A DNA stretch of 14,567 bases from Hymenobacter sp. (lineage in GTDB: Bacteria; Bacteroidota; Bacteroidia; Cytophagales; Hymenobacteraceae): assembly GCA_025362615.1 (NCBI GenBank), contig JANYFQ010000185.1, positions 1-14,567 on the forward strand, in the 5' to 3' direction. Positions 1 to 6,575 of this stretch are shown here, piece by piece. The translations under genes were made by a program, and so were the position numbers. The notes beneath the pieces are model-generated. The model did not search any database, was not told where the DNA came from, and was given only the letters and a program-made list of their open reading frames with translations. Each line of letters begins with the position of its first letter. Position 1 is the stretch's first letter.

Positions 1-7
1 TTGGGGT

Positions 8-26
8 GGGGGGTTTTAAACCCCCC
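8..26. repeat. G/C-run palindrome before the acetyltransferase gene
   Basis: GGGGGGTTT-T-AAACCCCCC is a perfect 9-1-9 inverted repeat preceded by another G-rich run. It ends 22 bases before the acetyltransferase start. It could be the end of a terminator or of an intergenic repeat belonging to the gene left of the window, but there is no T-tract and the left context is cut off. Confidence 0.45.
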
Positions 27-48
27 GCCACCGCCAACCCGCCCGCCC

Positions 49-510
49 ATGCAACCCGCCCAATTCAATAAGCCCGAAAAATCCGTGGTCCGCGTCACCG
101 ACCTCCGCGACCTCGACGCCGCCTTCGCCATCCGCGAAAAAGTCTTCGTCGAAGAGCAAAATGTCCCGCTCGACGAAGAGTACGACGCCCACGACCGCAC
201 CGATGCCCGCCACTACCTGGCCCGCGCCGCCGACGGCACCCCCGCCGGGGCCGCCCGCTGGCGCGCAACTGCCCACGGCATCAAGCTCGAACGCTTCGCT
301 GTGCTGGCCGACTACCGCAACCAGCAACTCGGTGCAGCCCTGCTGCAAACGGTGTTGCACGACGTGCAAACGGAGTTTCCGACGGCTCATGTTTACCTCC
401 ACGCCCAGCTGCGGGCCATGCCGTTTTATGCTCGTCACGGCTTTGCGGCGGTAGGGGAGATGTTTGAGGAGTGCGACATTCAGCATTTTAAAATGGTGCT
501 GGAAAACTGA
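49..510 (+). CDS. GNAT family N-acetyltransferase
   Basis: This 153-residue protein is a single GNAT domain that should transfer an acetyl group from acetyl-CoA to an unidentified amine. The N-terminal part reads like the YjcF/ElaA-type branch (AFAIREKVFVEEQNVPLDEE, near residues 25-45). The acetyl-CoA pyrophosphate-binding loop is visible as RNQQLGAALL following LERFAVLADY near residues 80-100. A late FYARHGFAAVGEMFEE segment near 125-140 matches the typical last strands. ATG at 49 is preferred over an in-frame TTG at base 1, because the extra residues are a proline-rich read-through of the G/C palindrome. It stands alone, with a long inverted repeat separating it from comEC. The fold is clear and the substrate is not. 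Confidence 0.85.
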   Translation: MQPAQFNKPEKSVVRVTDLRDLDAAFAIREKVFVEEQNVPLDEEYDAHDRTDARHYLARAADGTPAGAARWRATAHGIKLERFAVLADYRNQQLGAALLQTVLHDVQTEFPTAHVYLHAQLRAMPFYARHGFAAVGEMFEECDIQHFKMVLEN

Positions 511-522
511 GGGAAGGCGGTC

Positions 523-739
523 AAACTCCCCTCCTCAGACGAGGAGGGGACGTTTCAGCGAAGCAGGAACTGGGGTGGTTGAAGGCGTATGCTGCCTCAG
601 AACGACTCGCGCTTGAACAATGCCGCAACAACTGGAACACTGCCCACCAATTTCCCCTTACGCGAGTCGTTCAACGGCCTCAACCACCCCGGTTTCGGCT
701 GCGCCGAAACATTCCCTCCTCGTCTGAGGAGGGGAGTTT
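523..739. repeat. Long imperfect inverted repeat between GNAT and comEC
   Basis: The left arm (about 523-610) and right arm (about 662-739) are reverse complements over some 80 bases. They share AAACTCCCCTCCTCAGACGA at the outer end, a TGGGGTGGTTGA block in the middle and AACGACTCGC at the inner end. The left arm carries about 10 extra bases near 588-600. Both outer ends contain a smaller palindrome (CCCCTCCTC..GAGGAGGGG). The loop is about 50 bases. No transposase gene and no convincing target-site duplication are seen. It resembles a non-autonomous intergenic repeat. The comEC frame is open through the element by chance, but translation probably starts after it. Confidence 0.85.
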
Positions 740-764
740 GTTCTACACTCTCCCTTACACCCCC

Positions 765-3050
765 ATGATTACCTGGGCCAATTTCCCGTTCCTGCGCCTC
801 ACGCCGGCCCTGCTGGCGGGCATTGTGGCGGCGCTGGCCTGGGGCGACAACTGGCCCGACCTCTGGCCCCTGGCGCTGGCCACGGCCAGCGCCACGGCGG
901 TGCTGGGCTTCTGGCTCTCGCGCCGCCGGGCCGCGCCCACGGCGGCGGCGGGCCTGGCCCCGGCGCTGCTGGCGGCCGTGGCGCTGCTGGGCGCGGTCCG
1001 CACCCAAACCGTGACGGAAAGCCGCCAGTCGGCCCACCTCATCCACTTCGCCGAGCGCATCGAAGCCTACCGCGCCGTGGTGGACGATTACACCGTGGTG
1101 CGCCCCGCCACCTACGCCACCACCCTGCGCGTGAGCGAGGTACGCTTGGCCGGGCGTTGGCGTAGGGCCGTGGGCGGCATCCGCATTTCGTTGCCCCGCG
1201 TGGCGGGCATCGCCGCGCCCAGCTACGGGCAGGTGTACGTGGTGCGCGGCCACCCCGACCGCAGCAAAGCGCCCCTCAACCCCGGCGAATTCGACTACCG
1301 TCGCTACCTCGACTACCGGCAAGTCTATCACCAGCAGTACATTCACCCCGACCAGTACCGCGTCGTGGGCCTGGCCCCGCCCAATGTGCTGGTGGCCCTG
1401 AGTATGCGTTGCGCCCGGCAGCTCGACGCGGTTTTTCACCGGTACATCAAAGCCAAACGCGAGTACGCCATTGCTTCGGCGCTGGTGTTGGGCATTAAGG
1501 ATGAGGTGGATGCCGATACCAAAAGCGCCTACACGGCTACCGGCACCACGCACATCATGGCCGTGTCGGGCTTGCAGGTGGGCTTGGTGTTCCTGGCGTT
1601 TTCGTGGCTGATGAAGACGGTTTTTGGGCGTTGGCTGGGGCAGCTGCGCGGCTACCGGCTGGCCGTGGCCGGGCTGGGCCTGGTGGTGGTGTGGAGCTAC
1701 GCGTTTCTGACGGGCCTGTCGGCCTCGGTGCTACGGGCGGCGGTTATGTTCTCGTTCATCATCGTCGGCCGCGCCTTGCAGCGGCCCGATACGGTGTTCA
1801 ACACTTTGGCCACGGCCGCCTTCGGACTGCTGCTCTGGAACCCGTTTCTGGTGGCCGACGTGGGCTTCCAACTCTCGTTTCTGGCCGTGCTCAGCATCGT
1901 GTATCTGCAGCCGCGCATTGCCGGCTGGCTGGCGGCCGGGGCCTGGTTCGTAGGCCGGCAGCGCAGCTGGCAGCCGCGCCCGGTGCGCTGGGCCTGGCGC
2001 AGCAGCGGCTGGGTGGCCGAAGCCCTCTGGCAAGCCACGGCCCTGAGCCTGGCCGCGCAGGTGGCCACGTTTCCGCTCAGCTTGTTCTACTTCCACCAGT
2101 TTCCGCTCAGCTTTTTGTGCTCGAACCTGGTGGCGGTGCCCATTTCCAGCTACGCTGTGTACGTCGGGCTTGCCTTGCTGGTGCTGAAGGGCGTAGTGGC
2201 GTTGCTGGGCCTGCTTCTGCCCGCCGCCATCACCCAGTGGCTCGATTACCTGCCGCAGCTGGTGGGGCGGCTGTTCGAGTTCATGGTCTGGTGCTTCAAC
2301 GAATATATTTTTTGGATTAGCCGCGTCATGGCCGGGGCCGTGGTCGATAACATCCGCGTGACGGCCGCCGAAACGCTGCTGCTTTTTGCCAGTATCGGGC
2401 TGGTGCTGGCGTACTTCGGTGGCCGCCGCACGGTGTGGCTGCGGGCGGCCCTGGGCGTGGCGGTCCTCTACGCGGGCAGCCGCGTGGCCGTGGCCGCCGC
2501 CCTCGCGCCCGACCGCGAATTCATTGTTTACAGCATCCCGAGGCGCTCGGCGGTAGGGTTCTGGCGCGGCAACTCGGCCCTGTTCGTCACCCCCGACAGC
2601 CTCCCGCTCAACAACACCGAGCGCACGTACCGCCTGCGGCCCGGCATCATCCAGCGCGGGGCGCGGCGCACGCGTTTTTCCGTCGGTTGGCAAAACTGCC
2701 CGCTGCCCGTGCGCCGCCTCGCCGATGCCGACAGCGCCGCCGCCTGGCGCTACGCCCGGCCCGGCCCCGTCGTACTCACCACCTGGCGCGGCCTGCGCCT
2801 GGGGTTTCTGGCCGGGCGGCTCTCGTCGGCCTCCCGCCCGGTGCCGCTCGACGTGCTGGTGCTGCGCCGCAACGCCCGCGTGAAGCCCGAAACCCTGGCC
2901 GCCGTTTTTGGCCCCCACACCCGCATCGTTTTCGACAGCTCCTGCAAAATCTGGTACGTCGCCCGCCTCGATTCAGCCCTCCAAGCCGCCGGTTTCCGCA
3001 CCTGGGACGTAACCGAGCGCGGGGCCTTTCACCTGCGTCCGCCCAGGTAA
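765..3050 (+). CDS. comEC: ComEC/Rec2 family competence protein (DNA-uptake channel)
   Basis: This polytopic inner-membrane protein is expected to carry single-stranded DNA across the membrane in natural transformation. From ATG 765 it has 761 residues. Hydrophobic helices open the protein, followed by a DUF4131-like region ending in NPGEFDYRRYL near residue 173. The Competence core contains ALVLGIKDEVDADTKSAYTA and GTTHIMAVSGLQVGLVFL near residues 240-275, and many further membrane segments run to about residue 570. The C-terminal 190 residues (starting DREFIVYSIPRR) sit where many ComEC proteins carry a metallo-beta-lactamase-like domain, but no HxHxDH metal motif is present; short inactive tails are common in Bacteroidota. 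The frame is open back to 579, but those 62 residues translate the inverted repeat, so I chose 765. No other competence gene is adjacent. Confidence 0.9.
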   Translation: MITWANFPFLRLTPALLAGIVAALAWGDNWPDLWPLALATASATAVLGFWLSRRRAAPTAAAGLAPALLAAVALLGAVRTQTVTESRQSAHLIHFAERIEAYRAVVDDYTVVRPATYATTLRVSEVRLAGRWRRAVGGIRISLPRVAGIAAPSYGQVYVVRGHPDRSKAPLNPGEFDYRRYLDYRQVYHQQYIHPDQYRVVGLAPPNVLVALSMRCARQLDAVFHRYIKAKREYAIASALVLGIKDEVDADTKSAYTATGTTHIMAVSGLQVGLVFLAFSWLMKTVFGRWLGQLRGYRLAVAGLGLVVVWSYAFLTGLSASVLRAAVMFSFIIVGRALQRPDTVFNTLATAAFGLLLWNPFLVADVGFQLSFLAVLSIVYLQPRIAGWLAAGAWFVGRQRSWQPRPVRWAWRSSGWVAEALWQATALSLAAQVATFPLSLFYFHQFPLSFLCSNLVAVPISSYAVYVGLALLVLKGVVALLGLLLPAAITQWLDYLPQLVGRLFEFMVWCFNEYIFWISRVMAGAVVDNIRVTAAETLLLFASIGLVLAYFGGRRTVWLRAALGVAVLYAGSRVAVAAALAPDREFIVYSIPRRSAVGFWRGNSALFVTPDSLPLNNTERTYRLRPGIIQRGARRTRFSVGWQNCPLPVRRLADADSAAAWRYARPGPVVLTTWRGLRLGFLAGRLSSASRPVPLDVLVLRRNARVKPETLAAVFGPHTRIVFDSSCKIWYVARLDSALQAAGFRTWDVTERGAFHLRPPR

Positions 3051-3166
3051 GGGCGCATCCGCCGGAGCGCTGCCCCGAAGCAAAATTTCGGGCTGCTGCG
3101 GACGTTTATCGGCCCGAATCCCCATTTCGTCGAACATTACATCTGTCCGGGCTCCTAACTTCGTTC

Positions 3167-3194
3167 TTTGCCAACGCCGCTGCCCTTAATTTCG
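3167..3194 (+). promoter_or_regulatory. Candidate Bacteroidota promoter for the enoyl-CoA hydratase gene
   Basis: TTTG at 3167-3170 and TAATTTCG at 3187-3194 are separated by 16 bases. The second box differs from TAnnTTTG at one position, and the spacing is slightly short. The ATG lies 19 bases after the -7 box, so the leader would be short, as is usual in this phylum. Confidence 0.45.
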
Positions 3195-3213
3195 CTGTCT
3201 TCACCGCCGCCCC

Positions 3214-4020
3214 ATGGAAAATACCCTCGCCCCCGAACTCGAAGCCCTGCGCTACATCACCTACGATTGCCAGGAGCGCATCGGCTACGTCACCCTCAAC
3301 CGCCCCGACAAACGCAACGCCTTGAACGCCGACGTGGTAACGGAGTTAAAGCAGGCGTTTGAATACGCCGAGAACGACGACGGCTGCAAAGTCATCGTGC
3401 TGCGGGCCAACGGCGAGGTGTTTTGCGCCGGGGCCGATTTGGGCTACATCCAGGACCTGCAAACCTTCGGCTACACCGACAACCTGGAGGACTCGACCCA
3501 CCTGATGCAGCTCTTCCATCAGATTTACACCCTCAAAAAAGTGGTGATTGCCGAAGTCCAGGGCCACGCCCTGGCCGGCGGCTGTGGCCTGGCCGCCATC
3601 TGCGACCTCGCCTTTGCCGTGCCCGAAGCCAAATTTGGGTACACGGAGGTTAAAATCGGCTTTCTGCCCGCCATTGTCAGCGTGTTTTTGCTCCGCAAAA
3701 TCGGCGAAGCCCGCACCAAGCAGCTGCTGCTGACCGGCGACGTCATCGCCGCCCAAACCGCGCTCGACCTGGGGCTTATCAATTTCCTCGTGCCCCGCGC
3801 CGAGTTGGTTACTACCGTACAGGCGTACGCCCAGCGCCTGTGCCGCGAAAACTCGGCCCAGAGCATGGAAGTTACCAAAGAAATGCTGGCCGTTCTGCCC
3901 GAAATGGACCTCGAAGAAGCCCTGCGCTACGCCGCCCAGCGCAACGCCCAGGCCCGCGGCTCGGCCGATTGCCGCCAAGGAATAGCCGCATTTTTGAACA
4001 AAGAAAAAATGAGCTGGTAG
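3214..4020 (+). CDS. Enoyl-CoA hydratase/isomerase, methylglutaconyl-CoA hydratase type
   Basis: This 268-residue crotonase-fold enzyme is expected to hydrate a 2-enoyl-CoA thioester in the cytoplasm. The oxyanion-hole segments are FCAGADL (residues 70-76) and GHALAGGCGLA (117-127). The second catalytic glutamate of crotonase corresponds to E145 in YTEVKIGFLPA. The first one (E144 in rat mitochondrial crotonase) is replaced by G125. As I recall the family, a GxGLxxxCD motif with this glycine followed by a SEVRLGLIPA-type segment is typical of LiuC/AtuE-like hydratases of leucine or isoprenoid breakdown, so the change is more likely a subfamily mark than a defect. ATG 3214 follows a candidate promoter. 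It stands alone, with no liu or fatty-acid oxidation partners in the window, so the exact substrate is open. Confidence 0.85.
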   Translation: MENTLAPELEALRYITYDCQERIGYVTLNRPDKRNALNADVVTELKQAFEYAENDDGCKVIVLRANGEVFCAGADLGYIQDLQTFGYTDNLEDSTHLMQLFHQIYTLKKVVIAEVQGHALAGGCGLAAICDLAFAVPEAKFGYTEVKIGFLPAIVSVFLLRKIGEARTKQLLLTGDVIAAQTALDLGLINFLVPRAELVTTVQAYAQRLCRENSAQSMEVTKEMLAVLPEMDLEEALRYAAQRNAQARGSADCRQGIAAFLNKEKMSW

Positions 4021-4023
4021 TAA

Positions 4024-4098
4024 GGTAGCGCGGGTTTTCAACCCGCGCGTCCGGGCAGAAATGCCGTTCAAACGCACGGGTTGAAAACCCGTGCTACC
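4024..4098. repeat. REPIN-like pair of inverted GTAG-headed palindromes
   Basis: The left arm (4024-4050) and right arm (4072-4098) are 27-base reverse complements with two mismatches. Each begins at its outer end with GGTAGC followed by its own palindrome (CGCGGGTT..AACCCGCG on the left, CACGGGTT..AACCCGTG on the right). The two differences keep both inner palindromes paired. GTAG followed by a palindrome is the known layout of REP sequences mobilised by RAYT (REP-associated tyrosine) transposases, and two inverted REPs form a REPIN. No RAYT gene is in the window. The element lies between the hydratase stop and the crtZ start. Confidence 0.75.
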
Positions 4099-4108
4099 CC
4101 CTGAAGTC

Positions 4109-4567
4109 ATGCCTTTTATCGCGCTTGCCACCTTCGTTTTCATGGAATTCTGGGCTTGGTTCATGCACCGTTTCGTGCAGCACGGGCCGTTGTGGGTACT
4201 ACACCGCTCGCACCACGTGCGCCCCAGCCCCAAGCCGTTTGAGAAAAACGACTGGTTTTTTGTGATTTACGGCATCCTTTCCACGGCCCTCATCGTCAGT
4301 GCCGGCGACGGTAGCCGCTGGTGGTTTTGGGTGGGAATAGGCATTGCAGCCTACGGCACAGTGTACTTCTTCGTTCATGACGTGCTGATACACGGCCGCT
4401 TACGCTTCTGGAAAAAGTCAAACAACACCTACCTGCGGGCCCTCAACATGGCGCACAAAATGCACCACAAAACCCAGGGCCGGGCCGGCTCCGTGGAATT
4501 TGGCCTGCTTTGGGTTTCGCCCAAGTACCTGGCCCTGGCCCGGCAGCAGAAGGCCGAGCGGGCGTAG
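4109..4567 (+). CDS. crtZ: Beta-carotene hydroxylase CrtZ
   Basis: This 152-residue membrane di-iron hydroxylase is expected to add 3-hydroxyl groups to beta-ionone rings of carotenoids. All four histidine clusters of the CrtZ/fatty-acid-hydroxylase family are present: HRFVQH (H20, H25), HRSHH (H32, H35, H36), HDVLIH (H90, H95) and HKMHH (H116, H119, H120). Hydrophobic segments surround them (around residues 2-18, 48-64 and 70-88). I chose ATG 4109 over an in-frame GTG at 4091, because the GTG lies inside the repeat arm. The length is normal for the family. It lies upstream of the regulator rather than among the other crt genes, and both sides carry hairpins, so it may be transcribed on its own. 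Confidence 0.9.
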   Translation: MPFIALATFVFMEFWAWFMHRFVQHGPLWVLHRSHHVRPSPKPFEKNDWFFVIYGILSTALIVSAGDGSRWWFWVGIGIAAYGTVYFFVHDVLIHGRLRFWKKSNNTYLRALNMAHKMHHKTQGRAGSVEFGLLWVSPKYLALARQQKAERA

Positions 4568-4570
4568 GCG

Positions 4571-4594
4571 TTCAGCAGCGCTCACGCTGTTGAG
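4571..4594. terminator. Hairpin just after crtZ
   Basis: TTCAGCAGCG, a CTCA loop, then CGCTGTTGAG gives a 10-pair stem including two G-T pairs, starting three bases after the crtZ stop. No T-run follows, so it is a weak intrinsic terminator candidate or simply an RNA-stabilising hairpin. Confidence 0.45.
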
Positions 4595-4626
4595 TCCTGT
4601 ATATTCGCCAAAAGTGGGTGAGCACC

Positions 4627-4671
4627 AACATTCGGGTGTTTGGTAAACATTCGGGGGGCGCAGTGTTTACA
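4627..4671 (+). promoter_or_regulatory. Candidate operator upstream of the MerR regulator gene
   Basis: AACATTCGGG occurs twice (4627-4636 and 4646-4655, period 19). Between and overlapping them is the perfect palindrome TGTTT-GGT-AAACA (4637-4649), and a further TGTTTACA lies at 4664-4671. This repeat cluster ends 25 bases before the likely GTG start of the MerR gene. Its position fits an autoregulatory operator. No consensus -7 box is clear; TATATTCG at 4600-4607 is the nearest but lacks a well-spaced upstream box. Confidence 0.45.
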
Positions 4672-4696
4672 GCCCCACAACTATTTAACAACAAGC

Positions 4697-5581
4697 GTGT
4701 CAGCTTACTCCATTAGCGACCTAGAGCAATTCTCGGGCATCAAAGCGCACACCATTCGGATGTGGGAGCAGCGCTACCAATTGCTTCGGCCCGCACGCAG
4801 CGCCACCAACATCCGCAGCTATTCCGGCTCCGACTTGCGGCGCTTGCTCAACGTAGCCACCCTCTGCCAGCACGGCAAGCGTATCTCGCAGGTAGCCAGC
4901 CTGAACGACGAAGAATTGAGCACTGCGGTACTCAACTACTGCGCCGATGCCCACGACTACAACAGTACGGTAAACGCCTTGCTGGCCGCCTTGCTGGTTT
5001 TTGATGAGCCCGCCCTTGACCTCCTTTTCAGCGAAGCCACGCGCCAGCTTGGCTTCGAAGAAATGATGCTGCGCGTGGCCTACCCCTTGCTCCAGCGCAT
5101 TGGTGTGCTCTGGACGGCCGGATACGTCAGTCCGGCCCCCGAACACCTGCTCTCGCACTTGCTGCGCCAGAAAATGGCCGCCGCCACCGAGGCCCTTCCT
5201 GCCGTGCTCCCAGATAAAGTCCTGCGCCGCTGGGTTCTTTTCTTGCCCGAAAACGAGCTGCACGAGCTGGCGTTGCTGTTCATGAACTATGCCCTGCGTC
5301 GCCGGGGGCACCACACCTTGTACCTGGGTCAGGACTTACCGCTGAGCGAATTGCAGGCAGTCTGCACTGCTTATCAGCCCCACCGCGTGTTGTCGGTTTT
5401 CACTACCCAGCCCGAACGCGGCGCTGTGGCCGAATACGTTGCGGCCCTGAGCCACCAATGCCCTGGCTCAGAACTAGTTCTTTACGGCCCGTTGGCCCGG
5501 CTCGAAGGACTAACTTGGCCCGCCAACTGCCACCGCCCGGTTACCATGACGGACTTCCTCGCCCTGCTGGAAACCGTGTAG
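4697..5581 (+). CDS. MerR-type regulator with cobalamin-binding domain (CarH/LitR-like)
   Basis: This 294-residue cytoplasmic regulator probably represses or controls the neighbouring carotenoid genes. An N-terminal MerR winged helix (YSISDLEQFSGIKAHTIRMW, residues 4-23) is followed by a helical region and a B12-binding-like domain. The helical part contains W139-x9-E149-H150 (WTAGYVSPAPEH), the motif that packs against adenosylcobalamin in CarH photoreceptors. The next domain has E187-L-H189-E-L-A192 in place of E/DxHxxG, so the lower axial histidine is kept while the glycine is alanine. The later SxL and GG motifs appear only as SVF and YGP. GTG 4697 is chosen because it starts where relatives start (VSAYSISDL); an in-frame TTG at 4640 lies in the candidate operator. 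Light/B12 sensing is inferred from motifs only, and loss of cofactor binding is possible. Confidence 0.85.
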   Translation: MSAYSISDLEQFSGIKAHTIRMWEQRYQLLRPARSATNIRSYSGSDLRRLLNVATLCQHGKRISQVASLNDEELSTAVLNYCADAHDYNSTVNALLAALLVFDEPALDLLFSEATRQLGFEEMMLRVAYPLLQRIGVLWTAGYVSPAPEHLLSHLLRQKMAAATEALPAVLPDKVLRRWVLFLPENELHELALLFMNYALRRRGHHTLYLGQDLPLSELQAVCTAYQPHRVLSVFTTQPERGAVAEYVAALSHQCPGSELVLYGPLARLEGLTWPANCHRPVTMTDFLALLETV

Positions 5582-5939
5582 GTACTCGAATAGCCGGAGC
5601 CTATCGTCCGATTACCAAAATTAATGCGTCCCGAATAGTTCTTTTTGAGGAAATCAAGACATCGGCTGCTACTCCGCAACCAAACAACTGACCGCAAATC
5701 TTGTGGGGTTAATCGGGTTTTGGGAATGATAAAAACGCTGATAATGTGAGCATTGTGAATTGCCTTCGCGGGACGCTACCGGCTGGCACAATGGCACTAC
5801 CAACGAATTGTACATTACTGGGTCGTGCGGAAGTCAGCAAATTGTTGGGCATCCGCGCAAATAATCTTTTGGTGCGGGTTTGAATTTGGTTTATTTGGAT
5901 TACATTTGTTTAACAATCTGCCACAAAAAGCTAAACAAC
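5582..5939. other. AT-richer intergenic region between regulator and sigma gene
   Basis: No gene is supported in this 358-base gap; short frames here lack family resemblance. It is clearly more AT-rich than its neighbours and ends with the sigma gene promoter at 5879-5908. AATTGTACATTA at 5806-5817 contains a TTGTACA core and is a possible but unproven operator. The 40-60 bases after the regulator stop show no good terminator. Confidence 0.6.
5879..5908 (+). promoter_or_regulatory. Consensus Bacteroidota promoter of the ECF sigma gene
   Basis: TTTG at 5879-5882, an 18-base spacer, then TACATTTG at 5901-5908 match the housekeeping promoter of Bacteroidota (TTTG and TAnnTTTG) exactly. The sigma gene ATG lies 31 bases downstream. 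The match also argues against translation from an upstream ATG at 5880, which lies within the promoter. Confidence 0.75.
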
Positions 5940-6491
5940 ATGACTTCGCTCGAATTCACCTCGCAAGTGCAGAAAATTTCGCTCACGTTGCGCCCTGCGG
6001 CTATGAACCTGACCCGCGATGCCGACGATGCCAAGGACCTCGTGCAGGAAACCCTGCTCAAGGCGTTGTTGAACAAGGAAAAGTTTAAGGCCGGCACCAA
6101 CCTGAAAGCATGGTTGTACACCATCATGCGCAACACCTTCATCAACAACTACAACAAGGTAACAAAGCGCAGCTCCAACATCGACAGCACGGAGTATTTT
6201 CAGTACTTCAACACCGACCAGAACTATATCACCCACAACGGGGCTACCTCGGATTTTGTCGTCCGCGACATCAACGAAGCCATCGCCGGGCTGGGCAGCG
6301 ACTACCGCACCCCGTTCATGATGTACTACATTGGCTACAAGTACCTTGAGATTGCCGAGAAGCTGCAAATCCCTATCGGTACCGTCAAAAACCGCATCCA
6401 CATTGCGCGTAAGGAGTTGAAGTCGGCCTTGCAGGTGTACGCCCCCACGGGGTCGTCGGCGGCCGATTTTTCGGATGCCGTAGAAGACTAA
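5940..6491 (+). CDS. ECF-type RNA polymerase sigma factor
   Basis: This 183-residue protein should direct RNA polymerase to a specific promoter set. Sigma region 2 is visible near residues 27-71 (DADDAKDLVQETLLKAL, then NLKAWLYTIMRNTFINNYNK). Region 4 is near residues 108-162 (FMMYYIGYKYLEIAEKLQIP followed by IGTVKNRIHIARKELKSAL). Sequence and length fit the sigma-70/ECF proteins often placed beside crtI in Bacteroidota. ATG 5940 (MTSLEF) is used because it follows the consensus promoter. No anti-sigma gene is next to it. A strong terminator follows, so it forms its own transcription unit between the cobalamin-type regulator and crtI. Control of crtI and neighbours is inferred from position. 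Confidence 0.88.
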   Translation: MTSLEFTSQVQKISLTLRPAAMNLTRDADDAKDLVQETLLKALLNKEKFKAGTNLKAWLYTIMRNTFINNYNKVTKRSSNIDSTEYFQYFNTDQNYITHNGATSDFVVRDINEAIAGLGSDYRTPFMMYYIGYKYLEIAEKLQIPIGTVKNRIHIARKELKSALQVYAPTGSSAADFSDAVED

Positions 6492-6510
6492 ATCCGCGTT
6501 TGATTGTTGA

Positions 6511-6545
6511 AAAAGAGCCGCGTCGTGCCCCGACACGGCTCTTTT
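6511..6545 (+). terminator. Intrinsic terminator after the ECF sigma gene
   Basis: AAAAGAGCCGCGTCG (6511-6525) pairs with CGACACGGCTCTTTT (6531-6545) around a five-base TGCCC loop, with one C-A mismatch. The GC-rich stem ends in a TTTT run. It starts 20 bases after the sigma stop and should separate the sigma gene from crtI. Confidence 0.85.
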
Positions 6546-6575
6546 CATTTACACTGGTGTCGGCCCGATGCCACG

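Noticed and set aside
579..764. Upstream extension of comEC by 62 codons
   Set aside because: It translates the loop and arm of a long inverted repeat. Conserved-looking hydrophobic sequence begins at the ATG at 765.
597..1553. Open frame on the - strand over the comEC start
   Set aside because: It has a low-complexity Gly/Arg/His-rich translation and lies across both the inverted repeat and comEC; it is a shadow frame.
1731..2918. Long open frame on the - strand opposite comEC
   Set aside because: It mirrors the GC-rich third positions of comEC, has low-complexity composition (rich in G, A, R, H and Q) and shows no family motif. The + strand frame has clear ComEC signatures.
2435..3325. 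Long + strand frame spanning the comEC end and the hydratase start
   Set aside because: It overlaps two well-supported genes in other frames and is Ala/Arg/Pro-rich with no recognisable domain.
4640..4696. TTG start extending the MerR regulator by 19 residues
   Set aside because: The segment carries the direct repeats and palindrome of the candidate operator, and homologous N-termini begin close to the winged helix at GTG 4697.
5582..5878. Decayed gene or small RNA in the gap before the sigma gene
   Set aside because: No frame shows remnants of a known family, and no promoter-terminator pair for an RNA could be identified.
5880..5939. Earlier ATG for the ECF sigma factor
   Set aside because: It overlaps the consensus promoter 5879-5908, so it could not be on that transcript.
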